Assembly (NCBI GenBank): GCA_030374765.1
Contig: JARGXX010000080.1
Span: 62,001 to 126,000 of the forward strand
From: Agarophyton chilense
Taxonomy: Eukaryota; Rhodophyta; Florideophyceae; Gracilariales; Gracilariaceae
DNA length: 64,000 bases
Reading direction: 5' to 3'
Shown here: positions 34,445-45,208 of the stretch, in pieces
How the letters are laid out: every line of letters begins with the position of its first letter
Numbering within the stretch: the stretch's first letter is position 1
Program-made: the position numbers and the translations under genes
The notes under the pieces: model-generated
Told to the model about the DNA's origin: nothing
The model's database searches: none
What the model saw: only the letters and a program-made list of their open reading frames with translations

Positions 34445-34700
34445 GCTTCGTAGGCGGGTTGTGAATCGTGTAGGTGTGCGGATAGAAATTGATCAAGTGA
34501 GCATTGAGCTTTTTAACGTTGCGGAAGCAAAGGGCGTAGCGATAGTAAGACATCGCAGAGCTTTCTCCCCAATTCTCCGCTCTGCATCACGACGTGAAGT
34601 CGTGTGAGCATGCAGTGCAGTCATCATGCGACATGTCAGTTGAACCCGTCTGTACAATTATAATATTATTTGTAAATTTTCTCCTGCCAGCATGTCGTCC

Positions 34701-34774
34701 GGCCCTGTGGCCAAATTGGATAAGGCATCGGTCTACGGATCCGGAGATTGCAGGTTCAAGTCCTGCCAGGGTCG
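34701..34774 (+). tRNA. tRNA-Arg (anticodon ACG)
   Basis: Complete cloverleaf: acceptor stem GGCCCTG with CAGGGTC (one G-T pair), D stem GCC/GGC, anticodon loop CTACGGA giving ACG, a 5-base variable loop, T stem GCAGG/CCTGC with loop TTCAAGT, discriminator G. The anticodon stem has one G-T pair and one T-T mismatch at the loop end. Internal Pol III promoters are intact (A box TGGCCAAATTGG, B box GGTTCAAGTCC), and a TTTTT terminator follows at about 34780. No intron and no encoded CCA. A34 is expected to become inosine and read CGN codons. Confidence 0.9.
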
Positions 34775-35254
34775 ACATCTTTTTCGATCTGTCTTGTGCC
34801 CCGTCCACTTTCTAGAAGAGAAAAGTTTGAAATGTGTGACTCTGGTTTTCTCCATTGATGGAGTCGTAACAAAAAGCGAAAACGTTTAGCAAATCTACCG
34901 TTGCTGCAATCCACCTTTCAAAGGAACAGTACCGTTGGTACGAAAGGTACAGAACGAAGGGTAGCAATCTACTTACGAATTTCGTAACCCACATCATCGT
35001 GTGCTGCTGAGTACAGCGCGGAAGCGCTACAGCTTTTCTCCGCTTGCGCGCCGCTCGCTGTATCCACGTCAGCTCCACCAGATTTGCTGAGATGCTCTTA
35101 ATCTCAAGTCGACCGGGGTTTCCATTCTTTATCTTCATCAACTCGGCCGCGCGCAACCACTTTAAGCGCTTTTCCCTTGCACTCAATTCTGACTCGTGGC
35201 CATCTCACCTAGGCTTCAAGTGACGCGCATAGTGACCATAAAGCGCTCAGAAGT
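34775..35254. other. region between tRNA and SBPase gene; possible minus-strand exon
   Basis: On the minus strand a coding-like run rich in Lys/Arg (including WIQRAARKRRK) ends at about 34977 in a perfect GTAAGT donor (34976-34971). A following exon was not found and no domain is recognised. The divergent position relative to the SBPase gene would make 35170-35254 a shared promoter. Confidence 0.3.
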
Positions 35255-36223
35255 ATGGCTGATTTACTAAAAGCGTCGGCGTTCATGTCGTCACTGACGC
35301 CTTCCTTGTCAGACAAGCTGAGTAGCTTCAAAGACCCGGCCCTTGTCTCCGTCGTTACGGCTATTGCCAATGCGTCCAGTGATATTGCTTGGTTGCTTCG
35401 AGAGAGCACCCATGCGGCAGAAAAGGTTGCCTCGGTCAATTCTTTTGGAGATGAGCAGTTGAAGATCGACGTTCAAGCTGATAGAATAATCATGAAAGCG
35501 TTGGAGAAGTGTGGGGCCGTTGCTGTCGCGTCTTCCGAGGAAACTCCAGTAGAAAAGAAGCTTAGTGCAAATGGCTCCTACACTGTTGCGTTTGATCCAC
35601 TGGATGGCTCTTCTATTATGGCCTCCAACTTTTCCGTTGGCTCTATCTATGCTGTGTGGCCGGGCAAGAGACTAATTGGAGTCCGCGGACGGGACATGGC
35701 TCTTGCAGTCGCTGTTGTGTACGGACCTCAGGCTACTATGTTCGTCGCATCGCCCTCTTTCGGCTCGTATGTAAATCACTTCACTTTGTTTAACAAGGCG
35801 TGGAGGCATACCAGAGATATTTATGAAATCAAGGAAGGAAAGTTATTCGCTCCTGCTAATCTACGTTGCGCGCAAGATAATGAAGCATACAATCGCCTCA
35901 TTCAATATTATATGACGAACCGGTATACTCTGAGGTATACGGGAGGCATGGTTCCGGATGTTACCCAGATCCTTATGAAAGGCAATGGAATATTTGTGTC
36001 TCCTATTTCACCTTCTGCACCGGCCAAGTTGCGACTGGCGTATGAGGCGTTGCCAATGGCTTTTCTTATTGCTGCTGCAGGCGGTCGCAGTAGCACTGGT
36101 GAGACTAGTGTACTCGACATGCGTATTGAGGACTGTGAGCAGCGTACTCCAGTCTGTCTGGGCAGTCCCGGTGAAGTTCGCAGATATGAGAAACTGGTAC
36201 AATCGACGCGTAACGGCCATTAG
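35255..36223 (+). CDS. sedoheptulose-1,7-bisphosphatase family enzyme
   Basis: 322 residues. It belongs to the FBPase/SBPase fold: FGDEQ (64-68), the metal-binding EE pair (95-96), FDPLDGSS (113-120) followed by IMASNFSVGSIYAVWPG, and YTLRYTGGMVPDV and KAKLR-like (PAKLRLAYEALP) further on. The TGGMVPDV and VWPG motifs are typical of SBPase rather than FBPase. SBPase removes the C1 phosphate of sedoheptulose 1,7-bisphosphate in the Calvin cycle or in a cytosolic variant of the pentose phosphate pathway. Two things stand out: the N-terminus gives no clear plastid transit peptide, and the stretch before FGDEQ (STHAAEKVAS) lacks the pair of cysteines through which thioredoxin switches the plant plastid enzyme. 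A cytosolic, light-independent enzyme is therefore likely (inference). Confidence 0.85.
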   Translation: MADLLKASAFMSSLTPSLSDKLSSFKDPALVSVVTAIANASSDIAWLLRESTHAAEKVASVNSFGDEQLKIDVQADRIIMKALEKCGAVAVASSEETPVEKKLSANGSYTVAFDPLDGSSIMASNFSVGSIYAVWPGKRLIGVRGRDMALAVAVVYGPQATMFVASPSFGSYVNHFTLFNKAWRHTRDIYEIKEGKLFAPANLRCAQDNEAYNRLIQYYMTNRYTLRYTGGMVPDVTQILMKGNGIFVSPISPSAPAKLRLAYEALPMAFLIAAAGGRSSTGETSVLDMRIEDCEQRTPVCLGSPGEVRRYEKLVQSTRNGH

Positions 36224-37077
36224 GTATGCCGTTTCCCTCTTTTAAATATGTCAAGCGCTCAGATATTTGTCTCAGACGTTTGTCGGAGCACTTTCACAAC
36301 TCTTTTCGCTGCCTTGCTCTTTATTTCAGTGATGTTCGCTTTACAAGTTGAATCACGCGTTCCTCTTGCATGTCTATGCAGTCATAAGTGTGTCTGGCGT
36401 CACCCATTTCGCGGTTGTAGAAGCTGTGCAAGAATTCCTTATTGGTGATGCAGTTTGTTTTTGTTGACCCAAACACGATGCCTGTCAAACTGACATTTCC
36501 AACTCATGTTGTCGGGCCTTGGCGTACACATGGATGCCTCTAACAAAGGGTTGTTCGCTGTATTATGCAGTAATAAATGACGCACGGCAATCGCATGGGA
36601 CCTTCCGATATTCAGACTACCACACCGTTAGGCCTTTCACTGGTTCCTTGAACCTGTGTCACAGCCTTGCGCAACCTTGCGCTTCCCAGTCCTAACTGAC
36701 AAACTTGTTCTGTCTCTTTGTCACTCGTTTCTCTCTGCAACTAAAGTCACATGTAATGGTTTTGACGTAAAAGGTGCTTGCTCTGACTACTTCCGATACA
36801 CAGCATTGCAATTCGTTTCTCGCAAGTTCAACGTGTGGAAAACTTGTCTCGGAGACCGAAACGCAGAAGAGAGGTATTATAGCAGTTAATCTATCGCCTT
36901 TTCGCTTGGGCTTTCTGTACGGTGGGGTCATTAATCCAACCGGCTTATATATGAAGACCGTTTGGTCAAGAGCGGCGCTTACTTCCACTCGTACCCAAAT
37001 AACCTCTGAACTCACTGCTTGCATCGAATAGAATTCTGTCCAAGCCTTGGAATCCTGTGTAGGGCGATACTGCCCAA
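36224..37077. other. intergenic region, no gene seen
   Basis: About 0.85 kb between the SBPase and Sel1-repeat genes, same strand. One 66-codon frame right after the SBPase stop has a hydrophobic stretch but is more likely 3' UTR. Confidence 0.45.
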
Positions 37078-38538
37078 ATGCCTCCTCGTCTGAATATGGA
37101 CCGCATAGATAAGCCGCTTGGCGGACCTCAACGTCCTCTGCTAAAGGCTGCTATGACCGACCCACAATTGCAGGAACCCGAAAACAAAATCTTGCCAACT
37201 CCACACTCTGCGAAGGAAGCAGGAAACCGTCGCGACTCTACGGAGAATCCTTCTTTCTCGAAAAAAGAGCTCGTCTCTCAAACAGCGAAATTGGTGGTAT
37301 CTTCTCTCACAAGAATTCTTCCTATTCGAGAACCGCCGAAGACTTCGTCAAAACTTTGGGAATGCATCCTTGTTGAATTGAAGTCAAATAACTTTGAGCT
37401 CGCACAAAAGTTGTTGTGGACCCTATATAAGCATCCGTCAACGAGCAAGACTGCCTTCGTCAATCGTCGCCGTGCTCTCTCCATCTTAGCTGGTCTGGTA
37501 ACCGTTGATGAATGGTCCAGAAAGACGCCCCTGTGTTCGAGGAACTCTCAATTGATTTCAGCCGGCATAGCTCATGGCTCCCCTGATGCCATTGCGTTCG
37601 GCTCGTGGTTTTATCTGAAAAAGCGCTGGAGCTCTTCCTTCTTGTCTTTTGAACATATGGTCGATTTGCTCGTGGGTGCCGCGCGACGTGGTCATGCTGC
37701 ATGTCAGGCAGTCCTTGGCATCATGTTGTCCACATCGTCCAAATTATCTGGTTCTAATCGGCGTTTATTGCGTAAATCCAGCCAACCACTAGTGCTATAT
37801 CAGCAACATATTCACCAAAAACTGAACTCTGGACTTCATAGCCCAGCCAACATTGATGGTCACCAAAAGCATGAGATCGGTTGTATTAATGAAGGAAAGG
37901 TGAATCGAAGCATCCAGCTGCTCAAAGAAGCAGCTTCGAAAGGCTATTTTCTTGCCCTAGATCAAATTGAAAGAGAAATGCAGAAGAACACTTCGGAGAA
38001 AACACCCAAACAACGAGTGCATCTGAAGGCAAAAGCCCAACAGCAGTGCATTTCACCCCATGAATTTTTTTCCTGTGTACAGAACGCAGCAAATCAACAA
38101 GTTCCCTACTGTGTCGTTAGACTCGCGGAGCTTCTTGAAAATGGCATTGGATGCGAGAAAAGTGAAGAAGATGCCCGACTATGGCTACGAACTGCTGCAA
38201 ATTTGAATGTACCGGTGGCGATGATTGAAATTCACGCAAGAACAAAGAACGAGAATCGGCGGGTAACGGCAACGTTGAAGCGGCAGTTTCTAGAAAAGGA
38301 TTTCTATAAAGAAAACTCACTCGCCGAAGAACGTCGTGCAAACGCCACTTTGAAACAAAACACTTTTCTACTCCGTCAGTGTGAAGAGAGTATTTCTCGA
38401 TGGCAAGCAGAACAAGAACAGCATAAAACAGTGTTGGCTTTCCACATTATTAGTAATCTATCTTCAAGAATTTCCGACAACATGAGCTCTGCTGTTCTGC
38501 ATTTCATTTTCGAACGTGAAAAGAAAGGTTGGTTATAG
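37078..38538 (+). CDS. Sel1-like repeat (TPR-like) protein
   Basis: 486 residues, single exon. The N-terminal ~90 residues are polar and probably disordered. Helical repeats fill about residues 95-405, with Sel1-type signatures: LLVGAARRGHAACQAVLGIML near residue 200, IQLLKEAASKGYFLALDQI near 280, and the clearest unit CVVRLAELLENGIGC followed by ARLWLRTAANLNVPVAMIEI near 345-385. A charged helical tail follows. Sel1 repeats act as adaptor scaffolds, for example in ER-associated degradation and in signalling; no signal peptide or membrane helix is visible here, so a soluble adaptor is likely. The partner is unknown. Confidence 0.65.
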   Translation: MPPRLNMDRIDKPLGGPQRPLLKAAMTDPQLQEPENKILPTPHSAKEAGNRRDSTENPSFSKKELVSQTAKLVVSSLTRILPIREPPKTSSKLWECILVELKSNNFELAQKLLWTLYKHPSTSKTAFVNRRRALSILAGLVTVDEWSRKTPLCSRNSQLISAGIAHGSPDAIAFGSWFYLKKRWSSSFLSFEHMVDLLVGAARRGHAACQAVLGIMLSTSSKLSGSNRRLLRKSSQPLVLYQQHIHQKLNSGLHSPANIDGHQKHEIGCINEGKVNRSIQLLKEAASKGYFLALDQIEREMQKNTSEKTPKQRVHLKAKAQQQCISPHEFFSCVQNAANQQVPYCVVRLAELLENGIGCEKSEEDARLWLRTAANLNVPVAMIEIHARTKNENRRVTATLKRQFLEKDFYKENSLAEERRANATLKQNTFLLRQCEESISRWQAEQEQHKTVLAFHIISNLSSRISDNMSSAVLHFIFEREKKGWL

Positions 38539-39859
38539 CTGTTAAGGTCAACACCTATGAAAAGGGATAGCGATTGAAGTTTGTCGGGATGGGCGGTAAA
38601 AACGAGCGCAGTTTATGAGGGAATATCGCAGCCGCCTTTTCTGGTACCAGAGCGCAGTTGGTTACCGCTGCTCTCTCTCCTCTTCATGGACGCGTCTCGT
38701 CGATCTGCATGGAACCTGCACCAGCCCGAGAATGCCTTCTATCTGAGTTTCCGCGTGATTTCAGAAGCAGATCCTGATTGTAATATGTTTTTGGCCCTCC
38801 GAATGACACTCAAGGATCGGTGATTCTTTCTCTCTCGTTTTCCTTTCGCTGATCAAAGAAGAAATTTCGAACTCTGCTCAAGGACGGGGGATAAGCCTTG
38901 GTCCTAGCTGCAAGAAGGCTGTCATTTTTTGTCTTTGAATGAGACCAGTCGTTAAGTCATTTACCTTGTCCCCGAAATTCGTCTTTTCTCACATTGATGG
39001 GTGTCTGTATTTGAAAGAAAACATCTCTTACAAGGTAGGCTAGAGTTATGGGAGGTCATTTTTGATCTATCTTGCAAGCAGAATGCCCCATTTTGTTCTT
39101 GAGATGAAAGGATATGTCATTCTTGAGGAAGACATGACATGTACATTGTATGAGCGTCACAGAGATATGTGTGCAGAAGAACATGGGCGAGAGTCGCAGA
39201 TGCGCCTTCGTGAAAGAGAACCGAATCTCAATTTTGCGAAGACCGAAGTCCTAAATATCGTAAGCCGTGCAAGGCAACCCTATAGCCCTTTATTTCACAA
39301 CCTTCACGAGCGAGAGTAAGAAAGCTAGAACCATTAACCTCCGTTGTGCTATCTTTTCTTAATCAGCGAATGATAGTCTTCATATCGGATATCAATCCTT
39401 TCCGGAATTCGGAGATGACAAGGAAATACGAGAGCGATCAGTTCTTTTCTTTTCGGTTTTTTTTTTTTTGCGAAGCACAGTGCATGTCCCATGGAAGAGA
39501 ACGTTGGAGCAACTTATTCTTTGAGGAGGGGGTGGGGCACGGGAATGGTTAGTGCTTAGAGATACTAAGTGTGGCCGACCTTTGAGCGTTGCAAAGGAGC
39601 ATTTTATCTAACAACAAAACGTAGTCGTCCTTGTACTACTAGAGATGCTTCTCGTAAGTAGAACAGTAAGGCCGTCACTGTTTGCTCCTGGAAATACAGC
39701 TCCCCTAATTTTTACCTCGTGGCGTCCTGTGCTGTGCCATGATTGTTGTAATAAACAACAAAGCACTCTATAGAAGGGGGATATACTGCTATTCTTGGAT
39801 ATTTGCTAGGCACGAGTGTTCGTGCTCCCGCTCTGAACTTGTGTTCAATGTATGGAAGT
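38539..39859. other. gene-poor region, no gene seen
   Basis: About 1.3 kb with only short open frames and a T-homopolymer near 39458. No domain recognised. Confidence 0.45.
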
Positions 39860-40518
39860 TTTCTCTCTCTTTATGTGAGCACGTACGTTAATTTCTCGTA
39901 TCGTGTGAGGCTTGCTAAGGACCCCCAACAACTTGTAGCACTTCCTTCTACACTGTAGCCGCTCACTACATATCTATAGCCGTGTTACGCTCACTCTAGG
40001 CTGCTATATAAATGCGTTGAAGAAAGCACTAGGTTTCTAGAGTTGTTCTCGACCGCGGAAGCGTTTCGTCACCGACGACTTTAGCATTCACCTTTTAATA
40101 TATCCCTTCATTCAACCTCTAGAGATCGTCGGTTAAGGGACACACCACGACAAGGCGCTTCGCATGTACCACGTTTGCCGCCAGAAAACCCGTTGACGAC
40201 AGTCTTTTACCCAACCCTCATACAATCGGCGAAGTAGGGCAAAAGAACCGGCGTGTAACCTGCATCTTCATCCGGCCCAAGCGTAGTTCCTCCGTGAAAA
40301 ACCCTCGAGACAGCCCTGTCCAGAGGCTCCGTTGGAGCTCTTCCTTCGAAGGAAAAATTCAGGGAAAACGGCGGTTGGATCTTCTTCCGACGACAGGTTC
40401 GTGACCTACTGCGTTCGTGCAGCTAGACGGGTGTCTTTTCATGACGTACCAGCCAGGTCCGCAAGGGCGACCGGCAGGCTGACCGCTTGCTTGGACGAGT
40501 TTAATGACCACCCGGGTC
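39860..40518 (+). repeat. 0.66-kb direct repeat, copy A (LTR-element-like fragment)
   Basis: Matches copy B (45209-45867) at a constant offset of 5349 bp with no indel and only two base differences that I can find. It contains a strong TATA box (CTATATAAATGCG at about 40008-40020), consistent with a promoter-bearing LTR plus leader, followed by a short open frame from about 40332. Sequence after the repeat end differs completely from that after copy B. It is most likely a fragment of a retroelement family active recently. LTR ends and target-site duplications could not be fixed. Confidence 0.75.
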
Positions 40519-40995
40519 TAGCCAGCTTTAACCCTGTAGTACCACCGAGCTCTGTGAACGAGTTGTTTCCAGCTGTCCTGTACAAAGACAAACTGCACAC
40601 AGGCAGTAGCTTCCGGTGTATAGGCCCTCTTATCGTGTTCTTACGAGGGTCAATGTCTATCAAGTGAACATCCGCTGGCGCATGTTGGCTCCCGAGGCGC
40701 CGCGCAGAGACAAATTCGGCCTCAGTTGCTGGCGCTCAGCGTCGAGCAGCGGTTCTCAGTTGGAACCGAATGAGAAAGATCTCTTGCTCCCTGAAACAAA
40801 TTATTTTCCTCGAAGCCCCGTTTCAAAGCGATACAGAGATCAGTGCTCATGACTCTTTTCCCAGATGTCGTTTGCTCTTTGTTTCGAATCCAACCTTCAA
40901 CGCCGCACAGTCAGAATTGACCCAATCTGCGATCGAAATTCTGCTCCATCCAGCTTTTTCTTTCATGTTCATCAACAAAAGAACCACTCCTGACA
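40519..40995. other. spacer after repeat copy A
   Basis: No gene called. A few short open stretches (for instance YRVLTRVNVYQV near 40630) look like retroelement debris but are too short to name. Confidence 0.35.
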
Positions 40996-42132
40996 CTATC
41001 GCCAAACTTTAGTTACTTCCAATGCAAAGTACTCATTGAGTTGTGCGTCGAGTCCTTTCTGTTTCAGCTGCCTCGCCCTCTCATCCTTGCTTGCGAATCC
41101 AACACGTTTGGAGAGGTCCAGTGATTTCGGTTGGGGTTCATTGGCACTGTTTGGATTAGAAACACCAGCTTGGCCATCCTTGCCGTTCTTATTTGCAATG
41201 CGCCGAACACCCTTCTTCCCGTCACCGTTCTTTGTACGCCTCTTGCGCCTCTTTCGCGTATTTTGTAAATACACTTCTGGATCTAGGATCTCCCCTGATT
41301 TTCGACGCATGGCAATGCTGTCATCCAACGGCCCCATCTGCAGCAGACGCGGTATCCCTTGCTCTTCGCTTTGCAAAGCAGGCTGTGTCGTGAGATCACC
41401 CTTCTTCGTCTCAGTAGCTTCCGTTTCCTCTTCACACACACAATTTTCACCCCCAACTGCGTTTGCCTTCGTCTCAACATGTTCCAATGAAGTTGCATTT
41501 TCTTGCAATCTTTCTTCAAGAGCAGCTATCGAAGTTTCTAAATCTTGATTGTTGCTTTCCAGCTGTGCAATGATTTCCCCTTGCTGGACTGTTTTCGAAT
41601 TAGACATCCTCAACTGTTTTTGCAGGGACTCTATGATTTGGATCTGTTGAGTCTCTTCCGATTCAGAGACACGGAGCTTTTCCTCTTGCACTTCAATAGT
41701 TTCTCCCTGTCGAATCCTCTGTGTTTCTATCTCCCGTATCTTTTCCTCCAACACCTTGATGGTGTTAGCCTGACGAGACTCCTGCAATTCGGAGACCCGT
41801 AATTTTTCTTCGAGGCCCTTCACAGTTTTCCCCGCTTCAACTTGAGCCTTTCTCAAACCTTCAATGCAAACCTCGTTTTTTCTCTTCAGCCCTTCAATTT
41901 TTCCGGCTTCATCCTGCAGCTTCTTAACGAGTTCTACAGTCTGGCCCAGGCCCCTTCTGCACACTTCCAATTCCTGCAGGGCTTTTGAAAGAAGTGTGCC
42001 TAGCTCCCGGGCCTGCTGCTCAAGGATTTCTTTCTTTCTGCCCATCTGGTTGATTTTGAGGAGTGAGGCAAACACCCCCACAGCTGCAACCGGCATCGTA
42101 CAGACAACGTTCTGGAAAAAGCGATTGCCCAT
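40996..42132 (-). CDS. coiled-coil protein with N-terminal membrane anchor, unknown
   Basis: 378 residues from an ATG. A hydrophobic segment near the N-terminus (VVCTMPVAAVGVFASLL, residues 9-25) is followed by about 190 residues (40-230) of heptad-like, Glu/Gln/Leu-rich sequence with internal repeats built around 'LEEKLRVSE' and 'QxxTIxVxEEKIR', a classic long coiled coil. The C-terminal third is basic (RKRRKRRTKN) and then polar. No catalytic motif. It would form a parallel dimer tethered to a membrane, possibly a tether or cytoskeletal linker. It does not match a family I recognise. It lies between the two repeat copies, so it could be carried by a mobile element, but its codon use looks like that of host genes. 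Confidence 0.6.
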   Translation of the reverse strand: MGNRFFQNVVCTMPVAAVGVFASLLKINQMGRKKEILEQQARELGTLLSKALQELEVCRRGLGQTVELVKKLQDEAGKIEGLKRKNEVCIEGLRKAQVEAGKTVKGLEEKLRVSELQESRQANTIKVLEEKIREIETQRIRQGETIEVQEEKLRVSESEETQQIQIIESLQKQLRMSNSKTVQQGEIIAQLESNNQDLETSIAALEERLQENATSLEHVETKANAVGGENCVCEEETEATETKKGDLTTQPALQSEEQGIPRLLQMGPLDDSIAMRRKSGEILDPEVYLQNTRKRRKRRTKNGDGKKGVRRIANKNGKDGQAGVSNPNSANEPQPKSLDLSKRVGFASKDERARQLKQKGLDAQLNEYFALEVTKVWR

Positions 42133-45100
42133 TGGTGTTAGGCTGGCGGTTTGTCGTGAAATAAAGAAAAGGAAGAAGGACCAAATGTATGAGAGGGACC
42201 GCGTATAAACGGAAGGTAGGGGTGAGAAGGTGGAGAGGTTCTTTGAAAGAAAGTATGAAGAAGCAGGAATTTGACCCCGGAATTTTAGGCTGTAGAGACG
42301 GTGGACTTCAAGAGAGCAACCAGATCACTCGTAGTCAACAAGAACTTCTGCTTGATGAAAAAAGTGCTGAAAAGGCGATCCTTGAAAGATCCCAGAGCGA
42401 TGCAAAGGTAACTCGTAGCGCTTGGAGATGTGATGTGTGAACTAATGCGGGTGGCAAGCGATGGGATGGCTTCATCGAAGGCAAAGGAGTACCCCATCTC
42501 TCCGTATTTATACATTTTGGTAGCAGTCTTGGCAAGGAGTTTCAATAATTGTCGAGATGCGAGTGTTCATTTCGTGGCAGCGCAATTTCATAGCAAATGG
42601 GAAACAAACCCCCAATGCAACGACATGTAATGCATCGAAAAGAGAGAGCTTGGTAAATGATGCTGTCGTCGCGAGGAACTTGACATCTGCCGCAAATGAT
42701 TTCAGACATCAGTCATGATCACGGACTACATGACTTTGAAACGTGGAATGCTGATATATGCCGTCGCTGTGAAAGATGCGTTGCATTTACGAAACCATTC
42801 ATTCCATAAAATTGAAGGTTCAAATCAAGCTCTTTCTCGAAATGCTAACGGTATTTGTGCGTACGAAGTATGACTAAACAGAGTGAGAAGATGTGCTGAT
42901 AATAATGCTGAGGTTAAGCAATTAGACCCAAAGATAATAGAGTCACAGACCATCTGATTGACATAAAATATTGAAAGTTACAACTTGAATATGAGGCAAA
43001 GAGTAGTAGTTCTTTTTGAACAGGTTTGAATTATGGCCAAAAACTCAGGGCAGTTTGATGATAGACAGCATCGTAATCCACGAACTGTTGTCACAAAAGC
43101 GATGTATACGGACCTAACTTTACGATGCGGCTGCAATATTGAGCTTATCCGTCTCAATGATAGCTGCCTGAGATGGCTATCTCTCTCTGTCTTTTGCGGA
43201 CGAACCAACTTCTCAATTTAGCACCGAGCATTACTTTACAACTGGGGATACTCTCCACTACAGAGGCCGACGGCGTCCCAGGCCATTTTCCAATATTATC
43301 TTCAATACTCTTGACATTCACAAAGGGAAGGTAAACCCTGAGGAGATTGTCGTTTATTACTCATCAGCCAATACATGCAACAGACCTTTAAAGGTTGTTC
43401 GTATCACACCTTCAAGAACTGTCGTTGGTTGGATCTCGACCCTCGATAAGTACGCCGGAGCGATGGCAAGTGACTGCTTTGCTTCGCAAGAAATTTTGCA
43501 CCTCGTGGTTTCGACGTTCCAGGCCACTTCACCAATACATTTAACATTGGCACGTTCGATTCCAGCAGAGTGGTCTTCTGATTATGTCAGTCTTGTACTA
43601 ATCGGTACTAGTCATTCAAGTAAGACAAAGGCAGATCACGGGAAGCAGTGCACCGCACTTTCCAAATGAATCAAGTTTCGTGTTTCTCACTAGATTTTCG
43701 CAATGATTGAGCATCTCCCCTTTTTCTCATGCACAATTGCAGATCGGAGAAGGGCTTCTTTACCGTTGTTCTAAGAAACTCTGGATCTTTCCGTGATATT
43801 CTGATCAGCTGCATTAACTGATACAGATTCATTTTCCCATCATGACCACCAACCCTTTTCACAGTCTCAAATACAACCGAGGCCTCATCAATGATGAAGA
43901 ATCACAAAACAGCCCTCATCCGCACCATTACCGAATTTCGCTGCCGTTGGTCTCTTCCGCCTGAAATACGCTCTAACAATTCAACAAGAGCTTCGGCAAA
44001 CGGGAAGAGCTACCCAGATTGAACACGAGTATTGCAATGCGGCTACGGATAAAGCAGCGCTACATGACATTCAACCAGTATGTTTGATGTAATTGAAAGT
44101 CGTCTTACATGCGCTACATTGCGCTCCACGGGATCGACTGAAGCATTACAGCTGTTCACGTACATTATCGACACTCGTTAATGTTAATTCAAGCTGCAAC
44201 CCAGCTATTTGGAAGACTGTCGTGAATGCTCGGATCGGAGAAGAGTTGTTCAGAGGATGCGAGTCATAGATATTGTGTGCAGATTGCCGACCAGTATCAC
44301 TGTGCCCCGCTACTAGGCATGGCTGCAATGTGTTCGCCTGCACGGTAGGCGTCGGAATGACGCGTAGTTCACCGTGTTCCGAGACTCTCCATATCCCATG
44401 CTGAAGAAGTCACCGCTCTGCAGGAAAGTTGCACCACAGCACCCTTTTGGTTCAGTGTTTATCTGTTGCAACCCCAGCACCAACGTTTATATTTGCTAAT
44501 CGGTGACCTGGGTTTGTGAGCAAAGAAATGAACATCAATGCCACATGCGAGTCCACGTTCAGCACAATAAACCAACTTTGGAAGCAGTATATCAATGGGG
44601 GCTAGAGTTATTACAAGACACGCAACTTTTGAAAATCCCTGTCTTGCGTCAAACCAAGAATTTAATGTTGTTGTATTGGAAGCTTACAAGGTGGTGCCCC
44701 CATATCGTATTCGTGAATTCGACAATCACTGAAATCGCCTCTCAAATGTCTTCACGTCATATCACGTTCAGCTCTGTTATATCAATTGCTGATTATGCTG
44801 GTGCTGCTCGTTTAAAATCGTCTCATAGCCGAAAATCTTCTCAAAACACCTAATCGCACAAGTTCTGACTAGCTACCTTCTCTGTTTATCAAAATCATTG
44901 TGTACTACATTACATGTATAAAAATGGTCTAATCATTCATGGTTACAATTGCAATTTCGCCAAGTACCTAGTACGAATGTAGCGCAATCAATGTACTACG
45001 CAAGGCAGCGCTTCTACTAACTACCTTCGTAGCTAGTGTTTGAAGTATGGCAATACGATTTAGAAATATTGATTTAGGAAGAACACAATCCGAGAAGTTC

Positions 45101-45208
45101 TCAAACGTTGGGTTCTAATTACGAAGGGAATATACATTTTCTGTAGATTTGAACGTTATATTTCAATGGTCATTTGTATGTTAAGGTTTAACAATGGCTA
45201 CCCAGCTT
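42133..45208. other. gene-poor region with unrecognised coding-like stretches
   Basis: About 3 kb without a gene that can be named. Bases ~43,030-43,670 (+) are coding-like (motifs such as FTTGDTLHYRGRR and NPEEIVVYYSS) but apparently broken and unlike any family I know. Bases 44,503-44,853 (+) hold a second open stretch of 116 codons, also unrecognised. Both may be remnants of one element bracketed by the 0.66-kb repeats, or degraded host genes. Confidence 0.35.
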
